From contig DAOWGM010000121.1 of assembly GCA_030637515.1 (NCBI GenBank), positions 1 through 33,326 on the forward strand: a DNA stretch of 33,326 nucleotides, given 5' to 3'. Positions 25,288-32,964 of the stretch are shown here, piece by piece. This DNA comes from Bacteroidales bacterium (GTDB lineage Bacteria; Bacteroidota; Bacteroidia; Bacteroidales; UBA12077). Numbering within the stretch: position 1 is the stretch's first letter; each line of letters opens with the position of its first letter. The notes beneath the pieces are model-generated. The model ran no database searches and was not told the origin of the DNA. It was given only the letters and a program-made list of their open reading frames with translations. The translations under genes were made by a program, and so were the position numbers.

Positions 25288-26121
25288 ATGAGTAGAACAA
25301 AAGATTATTTAATGGATCTTGAAGAACAAGCTGAGGATAGGCATATAGCCAAGCTTTTAGGAATTTCTTACGATGAATTATTAGAACTTGATTGGAAATT
25401 AGACACAAATGAAAGTAAAGATGGACTAATTAATTCTTATAGAATTGAGTTCAGCGAAAATTCATCAAAGGAGGTTCTTGAAAAAATTGATAGACTTGAA
25501 GATGGTTGCCGAGTTCATCTTGAGAATTGGGAATTAGAAGCTGATTATGATTACATTAATGACCAATTTGATGCTATTACTGAAAGTCGAATTAATCAAA
25601 TTTCATTTAATAAAGAACTTAAAAATCTTAAGGAATTAAGTCAACTTCAGAATAAAGATGATAAATTAAAGAAAATTTTAAATCGACAGATATTCATAGC
25701 TATAATTGGAAGTATGGAAACTTTTTTATCAGAAACATTCTTAAAATTAGTTTTTGAAGAAGAGAAATACTTTCAATCATTTGTTGAAACTCATCCAGAA
25801 TATGGTTCAAGGAAATTCTCTCTAAGAGAAATATTTGTGCAACAAAAACAACTTGAACCAAATGTTAAAAAAACTATATTAGATACAATATTTCATAATC
25901 TTAGCCCTGTGAGTAATATGTTTAGGGCTACTTTTGAGATTAATTTCCCTAAAATTGATAAAATGTCTAAACATGTTATAGTGCGTCATGATTTAGTTCA
26001 CAGAAATGGAAAGACCAAGAATGGAACTGAATCAGAAATTGATGATAATTTGATTGACACACTAATTAAAGATACAAAAGAATTTATAGAAGAAATTTGC
26101 AAAGAGTTGAAAATTAAATAA
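25288..26121 (+). CDS. HEPN-domain protein, putative RNase toxin
   Basis: A 277-residue soluble protein. The N-terminal third is acidic and helical with no recognised domain (an EEQAEDRHIAKLLGISYDEL opening). The C-terminal half has the HEPN look: a helix IFIAIIGSMETFLSETFLKLV (about 133-153), and near the end VRHDLVHRNG, which holds the RX4H motif (R233, H238) of ribonuclease HEPN domains. HEPN proteins are typical of toxin-antitoxin and phage-defence modules. The gene is first in the cassette, 25 bases from its predicted edge, and 6 bases before the RelA/SpoT gene. No classical MNT partner is present. Function is inferred from motif and partner. Confidence 0.65.
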   Translation: MSRTKDYLMDLEEQAEDRHIAKLLGISYDELLELDWKLDTNESKDGLINSYRIEFSENSSKEVLEKIDRLEDGCRVHLENWELEADYDYINDQFDAITESRINQISFNKELKNLKELSQLQNKDDKLKKILNRQIFIAIIGSMETFLSETFLKLVFEEEKYFQSFVETHPEYGSRKFSLREIFVQQKQLEPNVKKTILDTIFHNLSPVSNMFRATFEINFPKIDKMSKHVIVRHDLVHRNGKTKNGTESEIDDNLIDTLIKDTKEFIEEICKELKIK

Positions 26122-26127
26122 CTGCCC

Positions 26128-27177
26128 ATGGAATCTATAATAGAAGAATACAAAAGTAATATTGATAGGTTTAAGGACTTAAAATCAAAAGGCTACAATT
26201 TAATTCATGACTTATGTAAAAAATCAGACGTTGATATCCATCACTTAACCTGTAGATTAAAAACAGAAGAAAGTCTTCAAAATAAAATTGCTACTAAAGG
26301 GGAAAAATATAATTCAATCAATGATATAACGGATATTATTGGATTTAGAATAATTACTTTATATGAAAACGATGTCGAAAAAATTGCAAATATAATTAAG
26401 AAAGAGTTTTTAATTGATATTATAAATTCACAAGACAAATCTGAGATATTAAGTTCAAATCAATTTGGATATAAATCAATCCATTTTATAAGTTCCATTG
26501 GGAAAAGCAGAAAAGGATTACCCGAATTTAATGACATTTCAAACATTAGGTTTGAAATTCAAATAAGATCAATTTTACAACATTCTTGGGCTGAAATAGA
26601 GCATAAACTTGGCTATAAGAGTGAAATAGGAGTCCCTGACGAAATTAAAAGAGACTTTTCACGGATAGCTGGGTTGTTAGAATTAGCTGATTTAGAGTTT
26701 ATAAGGATTAGAGAAAATTTAAACAATTATTCTAACAAAATTACAATTAATGATAGTTCAGAACCAATATCGGTAGATTTAGTTACAGCAAAGAAATTTT
26801 TATCTGAGTCCAATATGCTAAACAAGATTGAGAAAGAAATTTCTAAATTGAGTAGTTGCTCAATAAATGGAGAAATAGCTGGAACATGGATAATTAAGAT
26901 TTTATCTTATTTGGAAATATCAGATTTAAATAGTTTAGAAGAAATTCTCAAATTAAATCAGAAAACAATAATTAATTTTACAGCTAACTGGATAAAAGGA
27001 CAAGGGCGAATGAGCAAGGGAACTTGTATTTGGACTTTACCTTATGTTTTATATGGAGAGAGTAATCCTGATAAACTGATAAATTACTTCCTTGAGTTGA
27101 AAATTGGTGGACAAGACATTAAAGCAGCAGAAGATAATACTCAAAGAATTAGTAAAGTATTAAAATCCATTAAATAA
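26128..27177 (+). CDS. RelA/SpoT-domain nucleotide pyrophosphokinase (small alarmone synthetase or toxSAS-like)
   Basis: A 349-residue protein with the synthetase core in residues about 40-190: RLKT basic loop, catalytic Asp69 in ITDIIGFRII, GYKSIH (114-119), catalytic Glu143 in FEIQIRS, and WAEIEHKLGYK (from 154). Both residues needed for pyrophosphate transfer in Rel proteins are present, so it should be active. It has no HD hydrolase and no TGS/ACT domains. Residues 190-349 are an extra helical domain with no assignment. Proteins of this build are either (p)ppGpp synthetases or toxins that modify nucleotides or tRNA. The HEPN gene 6 bases upstream may be partner or antitoxin. Confidence 0.8.
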   Translation: MESIIEEYKSNIDRFKDLKSKGYNLIHDLCKKSDVDIHHLTCRLKTEESLQNKIATKGEKYNSINDITDIIGFRIITLYENDVEKIANIIKKEFLIDIINSQDKSEILSSNQFGYKSIHFISSIGKSRKGLPEFNDISNIRFEIQIRSILQHSWAEIEHKLGYKSEIGVPDEIKRDFSRIAGLLELADLEFIRIRENLNNYSNKITINDSSEPISVDLVTAKKFLSESNMLNKIEKEISKLSSCSINGEIAGTWIIKILSYLEISDLNSLEEILKLNQKTIINFTANWIKGQGRMSKGTCIWTLPYVLYGESNPDKLINYFLELKIGGQDIKAAEDNTQRISKVLKSIK

Positions 27178-27209
27178 AAGCACTTAGAGCTAATCATAAA
27201 TATTTAACT

Positions 27210-27411
27210 GCCTATAACAATGCATCATACAGCATAAGGGTTTCAGGCGTTTTAAGTTAGTTTTTTGCAAGAAATATGCTCCGCCAAATCTACGATTTGA
27301 CTCCTTAATTATTTTAGTTAAATTTGTGTCTAATCGCATATTTGGCTCACAACTATTTTGACAGGTAAACCTTTCAAAATCCCTTACAGCTGCATATGCT
27401 CACCGTTAGGC
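27210..27411 (+). repeat. attC-like recombination site 1 (long type A)
   Basis: It runs from GCCTATAAC (27210-27218) to GTTAGGC (27405-27411), about 200 bp. The outer arms TAACAATGCATCATACAGCA/TAAGGG pair imperfectly with CCCTTACAGCTGCATATG/CTCACCGTTA. An inner stem pairs GCCAAATCTACGATT with AATCGCATATTTGGC. Unpaired bases on one arm (GG near the end) resemble extrahelical bases of attC. It is about 85% identical to site 2. It contains a promoter (27296-27326). Confidence 0.8.
27296..27326 (+). promoter_or_regulatory. Promoter inside attC-like site 1
   Basis: TTTG (27296-27299), 19 bases, then TAAATTTG (27319-27326): a perfect Bacteroidota -33/-7 promoter pointing into cassette 2. The same elements with identical spacing occur in site 2 although the 19-base spacer differs. 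Confidence 0.7.
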
Positions 27412-27468
27412 TACATTTCACAAGCCATAGTTTTGAAAGGATAAATTTAAATAAACAGAATAAAGAAA

Positions 27469-28107
27469 ATGATTGATATGAAAAAAAGAAATTTTAAATT
27501 TTTACTAAAACTAAAGAAAATCAAATTTGAATTAATAGTTATTTTAATTGCAACTATATTTATACAATTATCATGTGACGATGAAAGTTTGAATCCGTAT
27601 CAGTTTGAATTCCCTCAAACTTTAAATTTTGCAAATTCCGAATTTGTTAATGGTATTGAATGTTATGATTCATTAGGTAATAATTTAGATTATATATCTC
27701 CAAATTACATTAGAAATGATTTTCTTTTTCGTGATGGTGGAATTTACCCTTATGAAAAAATTGAAATAAATAGGGATAGTTCAGTTTCCTTTTATTATAC
27801 ATCTATGGAAATTACACATAGTGATGATGGTTATGTAGCTTCAGTAAAAGATACATTATATTTTTATTCAACTGAAATAAATAATGAAGGACTTCTCTTT
27901 AAAGCCGTGTATTATTATGATAGATTAATAATTCCTGCTTATGGTGTTAAAATTGAATGGACATCTTCGTATGGATTTGGTTATTATAGTTCTACTGATT
28001 TTGGCAATCCAGATTTTCCTGCATTACTTAATAGAGTGGAATATTATGGCGGTGAAAAAATTTATATTCAGAAGTTCAATCTAATTTATGAAAAAGAGTT
28101 TAATTAA
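27469..28107 (+). CDS. Lipoprotein of unknown function
   Basis: A 212-residue protein (or 209 from the ATG at 27478). A basic N-terminus and hydrophobic stretch (about 20-33) lead to FIQLSC with Cys36 as lipidation site. The next residues DDES resemble the acidic lipoprotein export signal of Bacteroidota, so it may be exposed on the cell surface. The mature part is rich in Tyr, Phe and beta strands (GGIYPYEKIEINRDSSVSFYYTS) and has no motif I recognise. It is the sole gene of cassette 2 and is probably read from the promoter in attC-like site 1. Confidence 0.7.
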   Translation: MIDMKKRNFKFLLKLKKIKFELIVILIATIFIQLSCDDESLNPYQFEFPQTLNFANSEFVNGIECYDSLGNNLDYISPNYIRNDFLFRDGGIYPYEKIEINRDSSVSFYYTSMEITHSDDGYVASVKDTLYFYSTEINNEGLLFKAVYYYDRLIIPAYGVKIEWTSSYGFGYYSSTDFGNPDFPALLNRVEYYGGEKIYIQKFNLIYEKEFN

Positions 28108-28113
28108 AACGTA

Positions 28114-28313
28114 GCCTAACAATGCATCATAAAACATAAGGGTTTCAGACGTTTATGGTTAGTTTTTTGCAAGAAATTAGTTCCGCCAAATCTGCGATTT
28201 GACGGGTAAATAAAAAATGCTAAATTTGTGTCTAATCGCATATTTGGCTCAGGATAATTTTGACAAGTAAACTTTTCAAAATCCCTTACAGTTTCATATG
28301 CTCACCGTTAGGG
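28114..28313 (+). repeat. attC-like recombination site 2 (long type A)
   Basis: GCCTAAC (28114-28120) to GTTAGGG (28307-28313), 200 bp. It folds as site 1 does. Compared with site 1, the left arm changes CAGC to AAAC, and the right arm, read as reverse complement, changes GCAGC to GAAAC. These compensatory changes keep the stem and support selection on the hairpin. Confidence 0.8.
28198..28228 (+). promoter_or_regulatory. Promoter inside attC-like site 2
   Basis: TTTG (28198-28201), 19 bases, then TAAATTTG (28221-28228). Same boxes and spacing as in site 1 with an unrelated spacer; it would transcribe cassette 3. Confidence 0.7.
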
Positions 28314-28342
28314 TGCATTAAAGCGAAAATTTCAGCAAACCA

Positions 28343-28807
28343 ATGAAAATTTTTAAACTTAGAAGACTTTTAAAAATCAACTTTACTGAAGAAGACTCTG
28401 TTGAAGTTGTAAAATATAACTTTGCAAAGTTGTTGAATACATTTGGTTTTCTAATTGGAACAGAATCTTATGGAATTTCTTTTAAAAGAAGAATTATAAC
28501 AATTACAACTTCAGGCGAGAATCGAATTGATGCATTGAAGATATTTCGGAAAGGAAATATTTTTATTTTTGCTGAAAAGAATCAACTAAATGTGAATTGG
28601 TCAGTAGATCTTGATCCTTTATATTTTCTATCATTTCTAATTAGTTTAGTAATTGGATTTGCTACTCATTTTTTTTTCAAATATCAGTTGTTAATTTCAA
28701 TTCTGACTGGATTAACTGCATTTATTATTATTAATGTAATTGGAATTGTGATAATTAATTCGAAAATTAACGAATTGAATAGAGTATGTTTGAAAATATC
28801 AGATTAG
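28343..28807 (+). CDS. Small membrane protein of unknown function
   Basis: A 154-residue protein. Residues 1-90 are soluble and mixed alpha/beta (LLKINFTEEDSVEVVKYNFAKLLNTFGFLIGT). Two membrane helices follow (about 93-110 and 113-134, FLSFLISLVIGFATHFFF and LLISILTGLTAFIIINVIG), and a short tail. No signal peptide precedes residue 90, so the large N-terminal part is probably cytoplasmic. I recognise no family. It is the first gene of cassette 3, 16 bp before the secreted-protein gene; the two probably share a transcript from the promoter in attC-like site 2. Confidence 0.65.
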   Translation: MKIFKLRRLLKINFTEEDSVEVVKYNFAKLLNTFGFLIGTESYGISFKRRIITITTSGENRIDALKIFRKGNIFIFAEKNQLNVNWSVDLDPLYFLSFLISLVIGFATHFFFKYQLLISILTGLTAFIIINVIGIVIINSKINELNRVCLKISD

Positions 28808-28823
28808 AACTAACTTAAAACTT

Positions 28824-29438
28824 ATGAAACAGTTAATTTTATTAGTAATAGTAAGTATCCTGTTTAGCTATCAATTTGCAACAGGTCAAACGAACTCTAA
28901 AGAAAAATTCAAATCTGACTCAACGGAGATAGCTGAAAAATCCTTAGGTTTTTATGAATGGTATTTATCATGCTTACATGATAATTCAAAATATAATATT
29001 GTACAGCCACTTTATGAATGGAAAGATACGATTCCAATTTTAAGAGTAGAAGAATACTTTAAAAATTTGAGAAAACTGATGATTGTATCTTCAACATTTT
29101 TGGAATCGGAAAGAAATCGTTTTCAAGTTTGTCAAGACTCGTTATATCATATAAATTATTCAGAAGTTTTAGAATGTGGCTGTTCAGTTGGAGAATTCTT
29201 TTCTGTTTGTAGTTTTATTGACTATTACTACTGGATATCGAGTCAAGAAAGATATAATGGTTGTGAAGTTGAGAAAGTTGAACTTAATGATACTAAGGCG
29301 ACTTGTTTTTTACAGTTTTTTCATGAATCCGCTAACTCGAATGGAAAGCACATAGATACTGAGTTTATTTGTAAAGTACAACTGAAGAAATACGATAAGT
29401 ATTGGTTGATTGATAGTATTGAAACTTATTTTAATTAA
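28824..29438 (+). CDS. Secreted protein, possibly DUF3828/NTF2-like
   Basis: A 204-residue protein with a signal peptide (MKQLILLVIVSILFSYQFATGQ). The mature part starts with a helix LGFYEWYLSCLHD and ends with beta strands VQLKKYDKYWLIDSIETYF. This helix-then-sheet order, ending in W-I-D-S-I, resembles the NTF2-like DUF3828 group, but the match is weak. Six Cys are clustered in the middle (FQVCQDS, LECGCSVGEFFSVC, NGCEVE), unusual for a small periplasmic protein, and disulfides are possible. Its last codon is only a few bases before the cassette's terminal repeat. Confidence 0.65.
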   Translation: MKQLILLVIVSILFSYQFATGQTNSKEKFKSDSTEIAEKSLGFYEWYLSCLHDNSKYNIVQPLYEWKDTIPILRVEEYFKNLRKLMIVSSTFLESERNRFQVCQDSLYHINYSEVLECGCSVGEFFSVCSFIDYYYWISSQERYNGCEVEKVELNDTKATCFLQFFHESANSNGKHIDTEFICKVQLKKYDKYWLIDSIETYFN

Positions 29439-29442
29439 CGCA

Positions 29443-29575
29443 CCCTAACAGCTGTTCAAATTCAAGCGGGGTTTTTGGTGGTTTTCAAACTTATTACTAT
29501 ATTCAAACTTTATTAACGGGTGATAATGAAACAGGGCGGAAATCCCCGCCAAAATTTAACAGCGAACCGTTACGA
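29443..29575 (+). repeat. attC-like recombination site 3 (type B)
   Basis: From CCCTAAC (29443-29449) to GTTACGA (29569-29575), 133 bp. The arms TAACAGCTGTTCAAATT and GCGGGG pair with CCCCGC, AATTTAACAGCG and ACCGTTA. The right arm carries unpaired extra bases. The final box GTTACGA departs from the classical GTTRRRY, so only GTTA is constant. A weak promoter-like pair, TTTG-N20-TATATTCA, lies inside. Confidence 0.78.
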
Positions 29576-29601
29576 ATAATTACTTAAAAACGCACAGAAA
29601 C

Positions 29602-30090
29602 ATGAAAAAAGCTTTATTTTACATTCTATTCATAGTTTTAGCTGGTTGTGGAAACCAACAGCAAAATGAAACTGAATCTGGCAAACAAGAAATTCCAAAA
29701 GAGAAAGAAATTAAGAAAGTAGATGCTGTTGTTTCCGATGATAGTACAATGACTGTTAGAGAAAATTATGTTATTTTCTTCTGGCCTGACTCTAAGGAAA
29801 TTGAAGAAATGCAAGCTAATAATCCTGAAGATGTATATAATGAAATAGTAGCTGATTTGACATGGTATCCAGGGATTGCTGGAGAAGTATTAGACACACT
29901 TAATATAAAGCACACAATTTGTGATAGCAAATTTCTTGTATTAGTTAAGTCAGATAAGACTGAAATAAAGCTTATAAGAAAAGAAGCAGGTGGAAACATG
30001 GTTTTATTCCACGTTGACAAAGAACCAATTATTTCATATGCAAATTTATTTGATGAGCAAGAAGCTAAAGAATATTTTGATATAAAATAA
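29602..30090 (+). CDS. Small lipoprotein of unknown function
   Basis: A 162-residue protein with a textbook lipoprotein signal (MKKALFYILFIVLAGC, Cys16). A charged, Gln/Glu/Lys-rich linker follows to about residue 45 (NQQQNETESGKQEIPKEKE). The globular remainder begins ENYVIFFWPDSKEIEEMQ and is alpha/beta with no recognised motif. It is the first gene of cassette 4, 12 bp before the next gene and 32 bases from the predicted cassette edge. It has no family assignment and is likely periplasmic or outer-membrane-anchored. Confidence 0.68.
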   Translation: MKKALFYILFIVLAGCGNQQQNETESGKQEIPKEKEIKKVDAVVSDDSTMTVRENYVIFFWPDSKEIEEMQANNPEDVYNEIVADLTWYPGIAGEVLDTLNIKHTICDSKFLVLVKSDKTEIKLIRKEAGGNMVLFHVDKEPIISYANLFDEQEAKEYFDIK

Positions 30091-30102
30091 TAATGGATAG
30101 AA

Positions 30103-30651
30103 ATGAAATATTTGCTTTTAGTTTTAAGCTTTATCTCTTTAAATATTATTACTTATGGTCAATCTAACAAACTGACAGTTGAGTTAATATCAAATAAAGA
30201 TGTATTCTATGAAAATGAGAATTTGGTTTTAAATGTTAAATTGTCTAATCCTAACTTGATAAGTTTATATATTCCAGACACTTTTAATGTTTCAAGTAAT
30301 ATTTGTGCAAATGGACTTGAGAATGTTGTAACTGGTGGAAATATCTATTTTATTTTACAACCTATATCAAACTGGTGTAGTTTAGTGATAGAAGATCTGA
30401 TATTAGTTGAAACTGAAAAATATATTGAAATAAAACCAAATTCAAGTTGTGTTTTTAGTTATGACTTTGGAAAACACATAAATGAGATGTTTCCTCCTGC
30501 TTGTGACACTTTAGGTATAAAACTGAATACAATTCATTCAATACAAGCTGAATATACTGCGCATAGTGATACTGTAAATGAGTCTGATATAGACTTATTC
30601 ATTGGGACAGTTAAATCGAATGTGATAAAGCTTGAAATAAGGAAACAATAA
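30103..30651 (+). CDS. Secreted beta-rich protein of unknown function
   Basis: A 182-residue protein with a signal peptide (MKYLLLVLSFISLNIITYGQ). The mature part starts LTVELISNKDVFYENENLVLNVKLSN, the look of an immunoglobulin-like beta sandwich, and ends VKSNVIKLEIRK. Three or four Cys residues (SSNICANG, NWCSLV, PACDTLG) could form disulfides. No enzyme motif is seen. It is the second gene of cassette 4 and its stop is directly before the terminal repeat. Pairing with a lipoprotein suggests a two-part envelope function, but nothing in the sequence defines it. Confidence 0.66.
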   Translation: MKYLLLVLSFISLNIITYGQSNKLTVELISNKDVFYENENLVLNVKLSNPNLISLYIPDTFNVSSNICANGLENVVTGGNIYFILQPISNWCSLVIEDLILVETEKYIEIKPNSSCVFSYDFGKHINEMFPPACDTLGIKLNTIHSIQAEYTAHSDTVNESDIDLFIGTVKSNVIKLEIRKQ

Positions 30652-30660
30652 CGTAACAAT

Positions 30661-30794
30661 TCGTAACAGCTGTTCAAATTCAATGCGGGGTTTTGTAGTT
30701 TAGCATGGTTTCGTTACTTTTATATTTCATTATCAACGGGTGATAATGAAACAAGGCGGAAACCCGCACAAAATTTAACAGCGGACCGTTACAA
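30661..30794 (+). repeat. attC-like recombination site 4 (type B)
   Basis: From TCGTAAC (30661-30667) to GTTACAA (30788-30794), about 134 bp. It has the arms of site 3. Where site 3 has CAAGCGGGG, this copy has CAATGCGGGG, and the right arm gains the matching base, so the stem is kept. It also contains a perfect 11-bp inverted repeat TTTCATTATCA-ACGGG-TGATAATGAAA (30726-30752). TTTG-N19-TACTTTTA (30692-30722) is a near-match promoter. Confidence 0.78.
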
Positions 30795-30858
30795 ATAATG
30801 CGTAAAAAAGTTTAAATTTTGCCTTTTCTTTATTTGTTTTATTTTGTGAAACAAAACT

Positions 30859-31905
30859 TTAGTTTGACAATTTTTCCAGATCTTTCATTGCTTTAATTAA
30901 TTCCTTTTCATTTGGTTTTTCGCTCATGCTATGTCCGGCCTCTTCTGTTATAATTAGTTTTGAACCTGGCAATGCTTTATGTAATTTAAACGCATTTAAG
31001 GGAGGGCATAACATATCGTAGCGACCATGTATTATAATAACTGGAATATCAGGTATTTTGGCAGCATTTTTAAGTAATTGACTATCTTCAAGGAAACAAT
31101 CATTTGCAAAATAATAATAACATATCAAATACATGTTGGACAATTTTTTGAAATTATCATCGGAATTATAGTTTTCGTCAAGCACACTGTCTTTAATATG
31201 CAATCCAGCTGCCTTGTCTTCTAATCTTGTAATTAATTTCATATACTTATTCCTTTCAGTTTCATTTTCTAACTGAAATAGTTTTAGAATAATTGAATCA
31301 TTTATCTCCTTTATTGAATCTGGAATAGATTCCTTCCATTCATGATCCAATTCAGGAAAATAATTTGCCAGCCTTTTTCGGTAATTATCTTCTTCTTTAG
31401 TTGGAAAGTATATACCTCTAAGCACCATTGCTTTGATGTTTTCAGGGTAATTCTCAGCATAAGCTAAACTTAGTGTGGATCCCCATGATCCTCCAAATAG
31501 AATTATTTGATTGAGATTTAGTTTTAATCTCAATTGTTCTATATCTTCCACCAGTTCTTGTGTGTTATTCTCTTTTAATTCTCCATATGGTCTGGATCTA
31601 CCACAGCCTCTTTGGTCGTGTAATACAATAAGGTACTTTTCGGGATTAAAAAACCGGCGCATGTAGGGTGGGCAACCTGCTCCAGGTCCGCCATGAATGA
31701 TAAACACAGGTATTCCTTTCGGATTGCCGCATAATTCATAATATATTTCATGAATATCAGAAACTTTCAGATACCCGGTATCAAAGGGTTCAATTTCTGG
31801 CCAAAGATTTATATTATTCGTATGAGAAATTTCATTTGAACAGCTTATCCATATAAATAGAAAAACCATTAACGTTAGTGGCATTTTCCAATTCATCTTA
31901 TCCAT
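30859..31905 (-). CDS. Prolyl aminopeptidase-like S33 hydrolase, lipoprotein
   Basis: The 348-residue protein has a lipoprotein signal (FIWISC, Cys22). It is an alpha/beta-hydrolase of the proline iminopeptidase group. It has the oxyanion loop HGGPGAGCPP (71-80), DQRGCGRS (97-104), nucleophile Ser140 in GGSWGSTLSLAYA, Asp297 in HGRYDMLCPP and His325 in EEAGHSM. The pattern RRFFNPEKYLIVLHDQRGCG is that of the classical Pip family, which is usually cytoplasmic. A lipidated version would act on peptides in the periplasm. It is second in a two-gene operon, 12 bp after the related hydrolase. Both read against the array direction. Confidence 0.85.
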   Translation of the reverse strand: MDKMNWKMPLTLMVFLFIWISCSNEISHTNNINLWPEIEPFDTGYLKVSDIHEIYYELCGNPKGIPVFIIHGGPGAGCPPYMRRFFNPEKYLIVLHDQRGCGRSRPYGELKENNTQELVEDIEQLRLKLNLNQIILFGGSWGSTLSLAYAENYPENIKAMVLRGIYFPTKEEDNYRKRLANYFPELDHEWKESIPDSIKEINDSIILKLFQLENETERNKYMKLITRLEDKAAGLHIKDSVLDENYNSDDNFKKLSNMYLICYYYFANDCFLEDSQLLKNAAKIPDIPVIIIHGRYDMLCPPLNAFKLHKALPGSKLIITEEAGHSMSEKPNEKELIKAMKDLEKLSN

Positions 31906-31917
31906 TTTATAATGTTT

Positions 31918-32865
31918 TTAATTCTTTAATTCTAAATCCGCTAAAAAGGATTCAATAACCTTTATCTCTTTTTTCTGATTATCATTTAAAGTCTGGTGAC
32001 CAGCTCCTTCAATAATTTCAAATTTTGAATTTGAAGTAATTGCTTGATATTTCTTAACTGTTGAAGGTCTTGCTGTGTCATATTCACCTGCTATATATAA
32101 AACAGGAACATCAATTTTCCTTAATATGCCCTTGCCATCGTAGCCATGCAAAGTTCCGTCAACGGAATATTCTTCAATCCCCCACATGTATTCATAAGCG
32201 GTAGAATCCCATAGAGAATCAGCTTTTATAATATCTTTAGAATGTGGGAGTTTACGTGTATAGAATTCATGGTAGAAATAGTCTATTGCTTTATTTAGTC
32301 TCGTTGTATCTGGGATAATTTTATTCTTATGAAGCAGGAGAGGTTGTCGAATTGAATCGGGTAATTGAGACAACAAACTATCAGTATCATTTTGCCACAT
32401 ATTTAAATCGATACATGGACTCCCCAAAATAATTGCTTTAACTCCATCAGGGTATTTGTCATAATATTCTATTCCTAACATTGTACCCCAAGAATGACCA
32501 TAAATGATAAGTTCATTAATATTTAAGTGTTCAACTAATTTTCGAGTTTGAGCCACATAAGCATCAATCGTCATTAACGTTGTATCAACAAGTTTATCTG
32601 ATTGACCACAACCTAATTGGTCGAACATTATAATAGACCTATTTTGGGCCAATGATTTCAAAGGGTTTAGATAATAGCTCGGATATCCTGGTCCTCCGTG
32701 AAGTGTAAGAATTGGGGTTTTATTACCTTCTCCAAATACTTCGTACCATATCTTTCCCCCTTCAACTTCCAAATAACCTTCCTTTGGTATAAGATTAGCT
32801 TGATTTTCACACCCAATGAAAACAAGCATCATAATTACTCCAGCCCATTTAAGTAAATAATTCAT
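31918..32865 (-). CDS. Proline iminopeptidase-family hydrolase, lipoprotein
   Basis: A 315-residue protein with a lipoprotein signal (MLVFIGC, Cys19). It has the alpha/beta-hydrolase triad Ser125 (YGHSWGTM), Asp263 (AGEYDTARP) and His290 (GAGHQTL), the oxyanion loop LHGGPGYPS and MFDQLGCGQSD. The last two resemble the second proline-iminopeptidase subgroup (tricorn-factor-like). It is only distantly related to its operon partner, so a recent tandem duplication is unlikely. It would hydrolyse N-terminal residues from peptides, or amide/ester substrates, at the cell envelope. Its promoter must lie in the 32866-33240 gap, but no clear TAnnTTTG box was seen there. Confidence 0.85.
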   Translation of the reverse strand: MNYLLKWAGVIMMLVFIGCENQANLIPKEGYLEVEGGKIWYEVFGEGNKTPILTLHGGPGYPSYYLNPLKSLAQNRSIIMFDQLGCGQSDKLVDTTLMTIDAYVAQTRKLVEHLNINELIIYGHSWGTMLGIEYYDKYPDGVKAIILGSPCIDLNMWQNDTDSLLSQLPDSIRQPLLLHKNKIIPDTTRLNKAIDYFYHEFYTRKLPHSKDIIKADSLWDSTAYEYMWGIEEYSVDGTLHGYDGKGILRKIDVPVLYIAGEYDTARPSTVKKYQAITSNSKFEIIEGAGHQTLNDNQKKEIKVIESFLADLELKN

Positions 32866-32964
32866 TTTTATTGGTTTTCATTTTTCTTCATTACTGTTAA
32901 CAATTGTTTATATATTTCTTATATCATTAATCATAATTCTCTTTTACACATAACATATTATTCT

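Larger units (their letters stand above)
25256..27405 (+). mobile_element. Gene cassette 1 (HEPN + RelA/SpoT)
   Basis: The boundaries are set by the predicted crossover G/TTA at 25255/25256 and 27405/27406. The cassette begins TTATAGGCAATTAA and, before its terminal TAAC (27215-27218), carries the complementary TTAACTGCCTA. The paired arms are 15 bases long with one mismatch at position 11. It is 2150 bp with two ORFs, both reading away from the recombinase, and ends in attC-like site 1. Confidence 0.8.
27406..28307 (+). mobile_element. Gene cassette 2 (lipoprotein)
   Basis: It begins TTAGGCTACATTT just after the crossover G at 27405. Before the terminal TAAC at 28117 it carries AAACGTAGCC, so the end arms are complementary for 14 bases with a mismatch only at position 11. 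It is 902 bp with one ORF and ends in attC-like site 2. Confidence 0.8.
28308..29569 (+). mobile_element. Gene cassette 3 (membrane protein + secreted protein)
   Basis: It begins TTAGGGTGCATTAA after the G at 28307. Before the terminal TAAC at 29446 it has TTAACGCACCC. The end arms match over 15 bases with the position-11 mismatch. It is 1262 bp with two ORFs, and ends in the shorter type B attC-like site 3. Confidence 0.8.
29570..30788 (+). mobile_element. Gene cassette 4 (lipoprotein + secreted protein)
   Basis: It begins TTACGAATAATTAC after the G at 29569. Before the terminal TAAC at 30664 it has GTAACAATTCG. The end arms match over 15 bases except positions 10 and 11. It is 1219 bp with two ORFs, ending in attC-like site 4. 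Confidence 0.8.
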
